Under the pieces are notes generated by a model, which was not told the origin of the DNA, did no database searches, and saw nothing but the letters and a program-made list of their open reading frames with translations. A program made the position numbers and the translations under genes. A stretch of DNA of 64,000 nt from Cryptomeria japonica (Eukaryota > Streptophyta > Pinopsida > Cupressales > Cupressaceae), in contig NC_081408.1 in NCBI RefSeq assembly GCF_030272615.1, forward strand, positions 341,833,793 through 341,897,792, read 5' to 3'. Below are positions 44,801-56,246 of this stretch, one piece after another (positions within the stretch are counted from its first letter, which is position 1; the number at the start of each line of letters is the position of its first letter).

Positions 44801-47206
44801 ATAAGTAACCATTCCCTGATTAGGGTCCCATAGCAATATCGTTAGTAACATGATATCTCATCAAAATAATATAACATTATCACATGAAACATACATAGTA
44901 ACTACATCTAACATCATTACCATCATCAATTGTATCTATGATATTTTTATTCTCTTTAATGAATCAAAATAATAGAAATACAACTCATTACTATTAAATC
45001 AACTAATCAAGCTATCACCACTTGTTCATCCCAATCACCAATCAAATCATCATTAATATCAAGATCCCACATAAGGAAATTATGAATTAGTACATCAATC
45101 TATCATAACCATCAAAGATACAATGGGCCATCACTCATCTCAAGGCAACTACATCATCATAAATCATGATAATGCAATTCAACACATGATAGGTCTAGAA
45201 CAATCATGAAACACATAAAATAGATAAGGCATAATATAGACATTCAAGGCCAAGCATTGAAATCAAATAAAGCATCCAGAATAAGATCAAAGCACCACAA
45301 AATTATTACATCTAGATAGAAAATGGCACAACCATAGGCACATAACCAAATCCACATCAACAAGAAAGAATGCAAAAGAGCACATTGGAGGGGGATTACG
45401 ATAATGCTGATGAGGTAATTGAAATATGGATGAATTTAAAATGCCATGAAGTGGCAAGCGAAGACTATTTTCATTTTATTGTACGAGAATGGATTGAAAT
45501 CATCATATTCTTCTATATAAGGTGAACTTTCAGATCTTATTTTTAGTATTGAAATGAATAAAAACTTCACTAAATTAAATTTCAAAGAATGGCATATTAG
45601 AGTGCCTACATCATAGTCCATGAGTGAAGATGTTCATTGGCCAATATTGGTGGTATCTTTGTATCCATGTGAGTCAAGGGATGTATCTTTTAAAGATGTG
45701 TATTCTTCTAAAAAAGTAGTGAGTTGTGTATTAAAGTTTTCCAAATCCAACATCAACATTTCTAGAAGAAGTTTCTCCCTATTTTGAAGTCACTTGTTCT
45801 CTCTGGTACATGATTCTACATCATTAGAAAGTGTGTAGTCTTCTTCATAGAGTCTCAATATCATGTCCCAAAAGGTTTAAATGGATAGTATACTTAAATA
45901 ATATCAAGAGAAAGGAATGATAGGAACTTAAGATAAAAATTTGGAGCAACAATCATTTGTTTTTTATTCAATTACTTTGGCTTTATAACAATATATTGAA
46001 ATTATTATTATTATTTAACCAAACTATGAAAAGTTGCAAGATACAACACTATCATTTGCTCTAATGTCTTGTCTTGTGATAAAAAAACTTGTAAATATTT
46101 TCATGAAATAGAATCCCACTCTAATCATAATGGTATTGCAGACAATTGTAACAACAACATAGTAGATTATAGAGTTTAACTACAAGTGAAGACCTAGTGA
46201 TAGTTGAAAAGATAGCGAGGAGACTAAATTTTAAAATAACAAGTAGTTTAGGAGTTTTTGTGGAAATCCCAACATGGAGATAGCTTGGATAGTTATGAGT
46301 ATAAGAGGTATTTCTAAGTAGAAATAAAAGGGGTAAAAGATGATGATAAGAGACAATGAACAACCATGCTAGCAAAAGCTAGTCATTATTAAAAGTGGTA
46401 TTAAATAGCAGGGTCGGAATCTAATGATCAGTCCAAGGCAATTTTGATGTGTATTGAGGACAAAGATACATGATATGTGGAAGAGATGAAAATCATGTGG
46501 ATACATACACCTTCAAGAAAATGGCATAAATGTTAATGCACATGTTAGATAGTCGAAGCACTGAGTTAAGAGGACATGAAAGACAACATGTTCAACTGAT
46601 TTCATAATTGATTTGTAAGGACAAATCAATGAATGCATTCAAAGAGCAAGTTAAGCTTTTCATAAAGAGCATGGGAAACAAAGAGGACATTTGATAGTTC
46701 TAAGAAGATGACAGTCCAAATATCTTTATATCTAACATTTTGAATTAGTAAATGTGGACTAAGGTGCAACAACTCCCATGAAATGTAGAAATATAACAAA
46801 CCTAAGACAATCCAATCAAGAGTCACAAAAAAAAAAGGAGTTATCATGTAATATGGACAACCAAGGTAAGGAGAGACCCTACAAAGTTATCTATGATAAC
46901 CAAAATGTTGAGAAAGATAAAGGAAAGTGACAAATTTATGACAATAATATAGTAATTTTAGTGAGCATCTTGGTGTTGGTAAAATACATGACATCTTACA
47001 TAGAGCGTAGGAGTTTTAAGACATGTAATTGTGTGATAGTTTGAAGATAAATATGATAGACAAGGTGACAATAATATCAATGACATGATAGTGACATATT
47101 TTAGAGATGAAAATACTTGTGTCAATAGGCAATCACGACTCTACCAAGGTCAGTCAAGTGTCATGAAAAGAGAGTATGGACAGACATGAGGATTGAAAGT
47201 ATAAAG
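41897..47206. other. 5.3 kb without recognised genes
   Basis: A/T-rich sequence with short, unsupported ORFs only. The sole clear structure is the 20-bp minisatellite at 43610-43750. The part 45400-47206 continues, across E4b, with 61532-64000; the target duplication TAAAG ends it. Confidence 0.5.
43610..43750 (+). repeat. 20-bp degenerate minisatellite, seven units
   Basis: Units start at 43610, then at 43631, 43651, 43671, 43691, 43711 and 43731, with one extra base after the first. The consensus is close to TTGCATGAATCTAATAGAAA. The period is not a multiple of three, and no ORF covers the array. Confidence 0.75.
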
Positions 47207-48664
47207 TGATGAATAATGATGAACAGTTAGTACCAAACTAGTATTGAGAGGGGGGGGGGGGTGAATCAATGTAGACAAAAAAAACTTTCCTTGAACCAGT
47301 TTGATTGCAAAGAGTGCACTTAGCTGGTAAACAGTAACACTGGTTTGAATCAGGGCACTACCAGTAAAACATAGTGAGAGTATGAAATACATAAACCGAT
47401 AAACACTTAGATCTCCACACAATCTAATATCTCATTTCCACTTCACCCGTATGCATAAACAAGTAATATATCATCAGAAATATAATGACTATCGGTTCAA
47501 CATGCTTTATCACTTGAAAAAAAATATTAAAGCATCACATGAAAAACATCACACATGACACACTGATTTTTCACGTGGAAACCCAACAGGAGAAAACCAC
47601 GGTGGGGATGAATACCCACAAGCTATTCTTTGAACTCTTTTGAAGTCCGCTCTATTAGGAGCCTAGTCCGGTTAAAGACTTTTGCAATAGGTTCTGCTAG
47701 GAACCGATCCTGCTAGGGATCACCCAGTTAAGGGATGGCTAAATACCTGGTTAAAGGTTTACAACCCTGTTAAAGGTTACCTAACAAGAGGATTTGAAGA
47801 ACTCATTGAATTGAGTCACCTTGTTAAAGGATTTACACAGAAGCCTATTAAAGCTACCCGGTTAAAGGATTTTCCAACTACTGAAATGCTTAGAAGTCAA
47901 TAGGTAATACACTTTTATAATAACAACACTCAATGCCAAGGCAGATCCACTTTAGCTCCTTTGCTTCTGCAATCACACTCTGTAGGTATCACCACACTTC
48001 TCTGGTCTGGCAAGAATAAAGTATCTCTTCACTGGGATACACACATAACTTTTGCCAACAACCTCAAAATGAAAAACATCATCGACCTTATAGGAAATAG
48101 ATAGGTTGGTAGCATAAACCCTAAACATTGAGGTTTAACAATTCAATCGGTTCAATCCTGACCATTGATCATATTGCATTGAATACAACAATCTTGAAAA
48201 GATCTCAAGACTTTCTCCAAAGTTCATTATTCACCGCTTCAGGAAGTTGGTAACCCACCATGCGCTCTCCATCGTTTACAAAGACTTTGCACATTCCCGA
48301 GGTAGATAGGATCAATCTCCATGCAAGATCCTTAAGGAAATATTTCACGTGCACAAGGTTGACGTGACAACACTATCTGATCTTCATTACAATGCTAACT
48401 CATCACAAGATGTCATCGGTTGAATCACATAGGCTTGAAATGTATCAACTGGAAACCCTGAAGTTGAGACTACCAACCGGTAGTCATGCCAAATGACACC
48501 CTGATACAAAACTTCCCATATATTGGTTCTCATTCCAACACACCGCTTCACTTTTTCACATATACCGGTTCACAATATCATACTGGTTCTCACACTTTAG
48601 CATATTGACATCAATTCCAACATACAATATCATCATGTCATCAAGCTCTACACATATGCCAACA
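47207..48664 (-). repeat. E4b 3' LTR
   Basis: 1,458 bp. The plus strand runs TGATGAATAATG to GCCAACA, so on the element strand it starts TGTTGGCATATG. The G-run box (GAGAGGGGG..., about 47246-47262), the U5 module (about 47573-47611) and a CCTTTAACAGGG-type array (about 47640-47880) are all present in reverse complement. Confidence 0.92.
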
Positions 48665-48866
48665 ATCTCCCCCTTTGGCATTGATGACAATATACAAAGA
48701 TATCTCTCTGCTACACATCTTCTCCCCCTTTGACAACAATGCCAAAGTGGAGGCACAAACAACTATGTTCCACTATGCTGCTCCCCTAAGGAGTAGCATC
48801 TTTCAACACACCAATCCTGAAAAAGATTTATCAATGCAATGCCTGATTGATGTGGAGCACACACCT
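48665..48866 (-). promoter_or_regulatory. E4b polypurine tract and 3' untranslated segment
   Basis: The plus strand ATCTCCCCCTTTGGCATTGA (48665-48684) adjoins the LTR. A second tract-like CTTCTCCCCCTTTGACAACA lies at about 48719-48738 and GCTCCCCTAAGG near 48780-48791. Confidence 0.75.
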
Positions 48867-48953
48867 TTAGTTCACCTCTTGAAGGGGAAACACCCCCATT
48901 TCACCTCTTAAATAGGTAAATGTAGCCTTCGGTAGAGGCTTGGTGAATATGTT
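48867..48953 (-). pseudogene. E4b Pol C-terminal end, cut off by E4a
   Basis: The minus strand encodes the last residues of copia Pol (the IFTKPL-type end) up to TAA at 48867-48869. The preceding residues lie on the far side of E4a from 56247. The junction bases ATGTT/ATGTC are the E4a target site with one transition. Confidence 0.85.
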
Positions 48954-50431
48954 TGTTGGCATATGTGCAAAGTATGTTGACATGATGATATTGTGTTGTC
49001 ATTGGTGTAAATATGCTGAAGAGTGAACTGGTAATATGCTGAAGATGAACTAGTTTATTGAAGTTAAGCAACTGGCAAAGTGAACCAGTATAATGTTGTG
49101 AATCGGTATATGTGCAAAAGGTGAAGCTGTACATTTGTCCAAGTGAACCGGTATATGGAATGTTTTCTATCAAGGTTTAATATGGTATGACTACTGATTG
49201 AAGTGTTTTGAGCCTGTGTGATTCAACCGATGGTATTGTGTGATGAGTTAGCATTGTAATGGAGATTAGATCGTGTTGCCACATCAGCCTCGTGCGCATG
49301 AAGGATCTTGCATGTAGGGGATTGATCCTATCTACCTCGGGAATGTGCGAAGTCCTTGCAAATGGTGAAGAATGCATGATGGGTTATCGCCTCCAAGAAG
49401 CGGTGAAGAATGAACGATGAAGAACATCTTGAGATGTGTTCAAGACCGTTGTATTTAAATGCAAAGTGTTCAATGGTTAGGATTGAACCGACTAAATTTC
49501 TCAACCTAAATGTTTAGGGTTTAGGGTTTATGCTACCGACCTATCTGTTTCCTATAAGGTCGATGTTGTGTTACATGTTGAGGTTGTCAGCAAATGTTCT
49601 GTGTGTATCTAAGTGCAGAGATATGTGATTCTTGCCAAACCAAATAAGAGAATTGATACTTGCAAAGTGTGTGTGCAGAAGGAAGGAACTAAACTAGATT
49701 TGCATTGGCATTGAGTGTTATTTCCAGATCATTGTGATACCCGTTGATCTCTAATCACTTCAATAGTTGGAAAATCCCTTAATAGGGTAGCTTTAACCAG
49801 CTTGTTGTAAATCCTTTAACAGGGTGATTCAAAGCCATTGAGTTCATAAAATCCTCTAATAAGGTAACCTTTAACAGGGTTTAACCCTTAACTGGGTACT
49901 CTAGCCATCCCCTAACCGAGTGATCCCTAACAGGATCGATTTCGAACAGAACCTGTTGTAATAGTCTTTAACCGGACTAGGCTCCTAACAGAGCGAACTT
50001 CTAAAGAGTTCAAAAATAGCTTGTGGGTATTCATCCCCACCGTGGTTTTTCCCAGTTGGGTTTCCATGTGAAAATTATGTGTCATGTGTGATGCCTCTTT
50101 CATGTTATGTTTTGTTATTTCCTGTTTAGTGGTGAATCATGTTGATCTAGCAAATTATTTATCTCAGAATGATAGAATATTTGTTTATGCATAAGGATAA
50201 AGTAGAAATGAGGAAGTAGGTTGTATGGAAAGCTAAGTGTTGCCGGTTTATGTCTTTCACCGTCTCATTATGTTTAACCGGTAGTAATCTGATTTAGACT
50301 GGTATTAGTGATTGTCTGTCAAGTGTACTGTTTGCAGTCAAACCAATTCAAGAAAAGTTTTTGTGTCTGTACTGATTCATCCCCCCCTCTCAGTATCGGT
50401 TTGGTACTCACTATTCATCATTGAGTTATCA
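48954..50431 (+). repeat. E4a 5' LTR
   Basis: 1,478 bp, TGTTGGCATATG to GAGTTATCA. It contains two TTTAGGG units near 49503-49518, an array of short CCTTTAACAGGGT-like units at about 49786-50005, a U5 module (CCCACCGTGGTTTTTCCC, then GGGTTTCCATGTG) at about 50036-50070, and a C-rich box ATTCATCCCCCCCTCTCAGT at about 50375-50394. Confidence 0.93.
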
Positions 50432-50433
50432 AT

Positions 50434-50446
50434 TGGTATCAGAGCA
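50434..50446 (+). other. E4a primer binding site (tRNA-iMet type)
   Basis: TGGTATCAGAGCA starts two bases after the LTR. The last base differs from the E1/E3 form, which has GCCTGG. Confidence 0.88.
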
Positions 50447-50502
50447 TTCTCCAGGTCCTCTGTGTTGTAAGCTTAACCGTTTGAGGGAAAGATCCTATTG
50501 TA

Positions 50503-53500
50503 ATGATGAAAAGGGAAGGTCCAAAGTTCAACAAAGATAACTTTAAAATATGGAAGGATAGAATGAAGATATACATCAGAAGCATGGTTGCTGAACATTG
50601 GAGCTATGTTGAGAATGTTTATGTTATCCCTATCGGTACTCTCACCGATGACCAAAATAGAGAGATTCAGGAGAATGGGCAAGTCATGGAAGCCCTAATT
50701 AGTAGTTTATCTGACATTGAGTTTATTGATGTTCAGGACAAAGAGAATCCTAAAGAAGTATAGGATACTCTTGAGAATATCTATGGCGGTGATGAGCATG
50801 TGAAACAAGCTAAGGAAGAAAGCCTTAGAGGAAAGTTTGAAGACATGTGGATGGTTGAAGGAGAGACCATTCAACAATATGGAATAAGAATCAAAATTGT
50901 TGTTGGAGATATCAAGAGTGTAGGTGGTAAAATGGAAGATTCCACTATTGTTAGCAAAGTTTTGAGATCCTTATTACTGGTCTATGCAATAAGGGTTGCT
51001 GCTATTCAGGAGTTGAGGTCAATAGACAAGACTAAGGTATCACTAGACTCCATCATTGCAAAATTGACATCCTATGAGCTAAATAGTTTTGATGGCAGTG
51101 TTCAGAAGAGTGAATCAGCCTATAGAGTATTCACTGCACCATCTAGAAAAGGCAAAGAAGCTAGTACCAGTGGTGAACCAAGACAAAGAGAAATGGATGA
51201 TGAGGAGATCTTGATGGAATTTGAAGCTCTTCTTGCCAAGAGACTTCCTAAGGGAACTGGTAAATATAGAGGTAAGTTTTTTTTGAAATGCTTCTCTTGT
51301 AACCAAAGAGGACACATTGCTATAAACTGTCATAATGGTGATAGTAAGGACAAACCAAAAAAGTTCAAGAAGTTCAAAGGAGGAAATCAGAGAAACTCTT
51401 TTGTAGCAGTTGATGAAGGTGTCACTAATGAGGAATCAGAAGATATTGTGTTTGTAGCAGTCAAGGAAGATGTGTCAGACAAGAAGGCTCTTGTCTCCCG
51501 CTTTGATAATTCCAATGAGTGGATTATTGGCAGTGGCTATTCTCACCATATGACTGGTAACTAGAGTAAGTTTCTATCTTTGGAAGAGTATGATGGTGGT
51601 GTGGTTTATTTTGGTAATGATGCACCATGTATGGTAAAAGGTAGAGGGTCCATCTCTCTGAATGGAAGAAGCAGTGCTGACAATGTGTATTGGGTAGAAG
51701 GTCTAAGGCACAATCTTTTGAGTTTTGCTCAACTGAATAATAATGGACTCACTTTGGAATTCAAAAATGGAGCGTGAAAAATCAAAGGAAAGAGTGGTGA
51801 ATTGATGGCTACCGGTATGCAGACCAAAGGTAACCTATTTCAGCTAAATGCTAATGTCAGTACATGTCTTATGGCTAAGTTTGAGGACAGCTAGATATGG
51901 CATAGGAGACTCTGCCATGTAAACTTTGACAATATTGTGAAGGCCAGTAAGATCAAGGTAGTTAGAGGATTGCCTATGTTGAGCAAACTAGAAAATCCTT
52001 TGTTCAGAGAGTGTCAACTGAGGAAAATGTCTTCCTCAACCTTCAAAGGTAAATCTTTAACTGTAGACAATTTACTCGATCTTGTGCATACTTATTTGTG
52101 TGGTCCTATGAAAACTAAGAGTGTGCAAGGAGATAGGTATTTTATGATTCTTATAGATGATTGCTCAAGAATGATGTGGGTCACATTCTTGAAGGACAAG
52201 TCTGAAGCCTTTGGAAAGTTCAAATCTTTTAGAGCATTGGTAGAAAAGGAAAGGGGTAGAAGAATCAAATGCTTTAGAACTGATCAAGGAGGGGAATTAA
52301 ACAAATATTGTGAAGAGAATGGTATCAAGAGGTAACTGTCTGCCCCTCGGACTCCATAGTAGAATGGCTTAGCAGAGAGAAACAACTGGACTATGGTTGA
52401 AGCGGCTAGAACTATGTTGATCCAAGGAAAGGTTGCTCACACCTTTTGGAGAGAAGCGGTGAGCACTGCGGTCTACACAATGAACCGGGTACTCATGAAG
52501 AAAGGAAAGGATAAGAATCCTTATGAGTACTAGACTGGTAAGACACCAGTAGTAAGCTACTTCAGAGTGTTTGGTAGCAAATGTTATATGAAGAGGAGTG
52601 AACATTAGAGAAAGTTTGATGCTAAATGTGATGAGGGAATATTCCTAGGGTATTCCACAAAGAGAAAATCTCTCAAATGTTTCAACAATAGGACTCAAAG
52701 AATTGTTGAAAGTATCAATGTTAGGGTTGATGAAAACTCTAAGAAACCTGAGGAAACTGGCAAAGAGCATGTAGGAGATGAACCGGTAGTAACCTTCTGG
52801 GAACTAGTTGCAAATCAGCCCAATACCAATAATTGTGCTCCTACATCGGTGGATGCTGATGCTGATGAAGATGAGGATGAAGAAGAAAAGCAAGAGGAAT
52901 CTGTTAAGAATATACCTAGGTATGTAAAACTCAATCATGATCCAAAGCAGATCATAGGAGACAAACATGCAGGAATTCTTACAAGAAGAAAGGTTAGAGA
53001 AAACTCATGTATGATCTTTGAATTTGAGCCTAAATCATTAAAAGAGGCACATAAAGATGAAGACTGGATCAAGGCAATGGAAGAGGAACTTGATCAGATA
53101 GAAAAGAATGGTACATGGTCTTTGGTACCCAGACCGGAGCATAAAAATGTCAATGGAACCAAATGGATCTTCAGAAATAAACTGAATGAGGATGGCACGG
53201 TGGTAAGGAACAAAGCTAGAATAGTATGTAAAGGATATGCCCAAGAAGAAGGAGAAGACTATGGAGAAACCCTTGCTCTAGTAGCAAGATTGGAAGGAGT
53301 TCGTATGCTTCTTGCATATGCAGCTTTTAAAGGATTCAAGGTATACCAAATGGATGTAAAATATGCATTTCTAAATGGAATACTTGAAGAAGAGGTGTAT
53401 ATAGAGAAACCAGATGGGTTTTCCCTATTAGAAGACAATGACATGGTGTGTAGGCTACATAAAGCCTTGTATGGACTGAAGCAAGCACCTAGAGCATGGT

Positions 53501-54492
53501 ATGAACACTTGCACTCCCATCTTGTGAAGATTGGATTTGAAAGAACAAGTGAAGATAGAAATATCTACTTGAAATCAGAAGGAGATCAGATTCTGATCTA
53601 TGAAGTCTTTGTTGATGACATAATCTTTGGTGGAGATGACAAGATGAGTCATGACTTTGTAGATGAGATAAAAAATGGAATCTTTATTACTCAGTCCAAG
53701 TATGTCAAAGAGGTGTTGAAGACCTTTGGCATGGAAGACAACAAACTGGCTAGTACACCAATGGTGACTGGTTGTAAACTATCAAAAGAGGATGACTCAG
53801 CATTGGTAAATGAGAAGGAACATCGATCAATGATTGGTAAGTTGCATTATGTAGTGCATATAAGACTGAACATTGCACATGCAGTGGGTATTACCGCTCA
53901 ATTTCAGAAAAGCCCAAGAGAATCCCGCTTGGTAGCAGTCAAGCGGATTCTTAGATATCTGAAGGAAACTATTGAATATGGATTATAGTATCCATACAAT
54001 GATGATTTCAACCTGAAAGTGTTCATAGATGCTGATTGGGCTGGTAATGTGGATGAACGAAAGAACACAACCGGTGGTGCATTCTTTCTCGGTGGTAGAC
54101 TGGTCTCATGGATGAGTAAGGAACAGAGTTGTATCTCTCAGTCTATAGTAGAAGTAGAGTATGTTGCAGCTTTTATGAACTGCACCCAGACTATATGGAT
54201 GAAGCATGTATTGAATGGCTTCAAAGTTCCTATATCTAAACTAGTAAGTATATTTTGTGACAATACAAGTGCAATTAACATCTCCAAGAATCCGATTTTA
54301 CATGCTAGAACCAAGCACTTTGAACTCAAGTATCATTTCTTGAGGGAAAAGGTTTAGAACAAAGAGGTGGTATTGGAACATGTTTCTAGTAAGGAGTAGT
54401 TAGCAGACATATTCACCAAACCTCTACTAAAGGCTACTTTTACCTATCTAAGAGGTGAATTAGGGGTGCTTCCCCTTCAAGAGGTAAACTAA
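50503..54492 (+). pseudogene. E4a gag-pol, single copia frame with stops and an RT deletion
   Basis: One frame runs from ATG 50503 to TAA 54490-54492 without a frameshift, so gag and pol were one polyprotein. The order is Gag (KFNKDNFKIWKDRMKIYI, UBN2-like), zinc knuckle CFSCNQRGHIAINC (51289-51330), protease with Asp lost (IIGSGYSHHM, GSG at 51526-51534), pre-integrase (IWHRRLCHVN), and an integrase core with first Asp changed to Tyr (HTYLCGP, 52093-52095). RT follows with YQMDVKYAFLNG and FVDDIIFGG (53608 onward), then RNase H (FIDADWAGNVDE, IFCDNTSAI). An in-frame deletion after about 53665 removes roughly 23 RT residues still present in E4b. Premature stops: 50761, 51562, 51775, 51892, 52333, 52357, 52360, 52531, 52606, 53986, 54355, 54397; most replace Gln or Trp. 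Confidence 0.92.
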
Positions 54493-54737
54493 AGGTTTAT
54501 GATCCACATCAGTTAGATCTTACTTTGCTATATCTTTTCAAGATTGATGTGTTGAAGGATGCTACTCCTCAGGGGGAGCAGCATAGTGGAATAGGGAAGC
54601 TCGTGCCTCCACTTTGGCATTGTTGTCAAAGGGGGAGAAGATGTGAAGTAGAGAAGATATCTGCAGTATTAAGGAGAAGATGTGATGCATAAAGAGAGAT
54701 ATCTTTGAGTATTGCCATCAATGCCAAAGGGGAAGAT
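54493..54737 (+). promoter_or_regulatory. E4a 3' untranslated segment and polypurine tract
   Basis: GCCAAAGGGGAAGAT (54723-54737) adjoins the 3' LTR. TTGTCAAAGGGGGAGAAGAT lies about 100 bases upstream and CTCAGGGGGAGCAGC near 54568-54582. The arrangement repeats that of E1, E2 and E3. Confidence 0.75.
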
Positions 54738-56246
54738 TGTTGGCATATGTGCAAAGTATGTTGACATGATGATATTGTATTGTCATTAATATCAATATGC
54801 TGAAGAGTGAACCGGTAATATGCTGAAGAGTGAACCAATAATATGTTGAAGATGAACTGGTTTATTGAAGTTAAGCAACTGGCAAAGTGAATCGGTATAA
54901 TGTTGTGAACTGGTATATGTGCAAAAGGTGAAGTGGTACGTTTGTCCAAGTGAACCGATATTAGGAATGTTTTCTATCAAGGTTTAATATGGTATGACTA
55001 CCGGTTGGTAGTCCCAGCCTCAGGGTTTTCGGTTGAAGTGTTTCGAGCCTGTGTGATTCAACCGATGGCATTGTGTGATGAGTTAGCATTGTAATGGAGA
55101 TAAGATCATGTTGCCAAGTCAGCCTCATGCACGTGAAGGATCTTGCATGAAGGGGATTGATCCTATCTACCTTAGGAATGTGCGAAGTCCCTACAAACGG
55201 TGAAGAATGCATGATGGGTTATCGCCTCCAAGAAACGGTGAAGAACAAATGATGGAGAATGTCTTGAGATCTATTCAAGACCATTGTATTCAAATGCAAA
55301 GTGTTCAATGGTTAGGATTGAGCCAACTGAATTGCTCAATCTAAATGTTTAGGGTTTAGGGTTTATGCTACTGACGTATCTGTTTCCTATAAGGTCGATG
55401 TTGTGTTACATGTTGATGTTGTCGACAAATGTTGTGTGTGTATCTAAGTTTTGAGATACATGAATCTTACTAGATCAAATAAGAGAATTGATACTTACAA
55501 AGTGTGTGTGCAGAAGGAAGGAACTAAACCATATCTGCATTGGCATTGAGTTCTATTTCCAGATCATTGTAATACCTATTGATCTCTAATCACTTCAACA
55601 GTTGGAAAATCCCTTAACAGGGTAGCTTTAACCAGCTTGCTGTAAATCCTTTAATAGGGTGACTCAAAACCATTGAGTTCATAAAATCCTCTAACAAGGT
55701 AACCTTTAACAGGGTTTAACCCTTAACCGAGTGATCCCTAACAGGATCGATTCCTAACAGAACCTGTTGTAACAGTCTTTAATCGGACTAGGCTCCTAAC
55801 ATAGTGGACTTTTAAAGAGTTCAAAAATAGCTTGTGGGTATTCATCCCTACCGTGGTTTTTCCCAGTTGGGTTTCCACGTGAAACTTATGTGTGTCATGT
55901 GTGATGCCTCTTTCATGTGATGTTTTGTTATTTCCTATTTAGTGGTGAATCATGTTGATCTAGCAAATTATTGTATCTCAGAATGATAGAATATCTGTTT
56001 ATTCATAAGGATAAAGTGGAAATGAGGAAGTAGGTTGTATGGAAAGCTAAGTGTTTCCAGTTTATGTCTTTCACCATCTCATTATGTTTAACTGGTAGTA
56101 ATCTGGTTTAGACCGGTATTAGTGATTGTCTGTCAAGTGCACTGTTTGTAGTCAAACCAGTTCAGGAAAAGTTTTTGTGTCTGTACTAATTCACGCCCCC
56201 CCTCTTAGTACTGGTTTGGTACTCATTGTTCATAATTGAGTTATCA
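54738..56246 (+). repeat. E4a 3' LTR
   Basis: 1,509 bp. The same ends as the 5' LTR (TGTTGGCATATG, GAGTTATCA). The U5 module is at about 55848-55880. It carries a short extra segment near its start (about 54800-54850), where GAGTGAACCGGTAATATGCT is followed by a second GAGTGAACC unit, partly explaining its greater length. Confidence 0.92.

Larger units (their letters stand above)
48954..56246 (+). mobile_element. E4a, Ty1/copia element nested in its own family member E4b
   Basis: 7,293 bp with LTRs of 1,478 and 1,509 bp, a primer site, one gag-pol frame and a polypurine tract. The target site is ATGTT (48949-48953) against ATGTC (56247-56251), one C/T difference. It inserted into the Pol C-terminus of E4b, in opposite orientation. 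It is non-functional because of 12 in-frame stops and an RT deletion. Confidence 0.93.

Noticed and set aside
46121-46847. Minus-strand ORFs of 60-85 codons in the right-hand flank as small membrane proteins
   Set aside because: They are hydrophobic only because of T-rich codons. No homologue, signal or conserved copy was seen.
49503-49522. Interstitial telomere repeats (TTTAGGG twice; also 55346, 60945 and CCCTAAA at 21595)
   Set aside because: Only two units each, inside LTR copies. They travel with the LTR and are not telomeric arrays.
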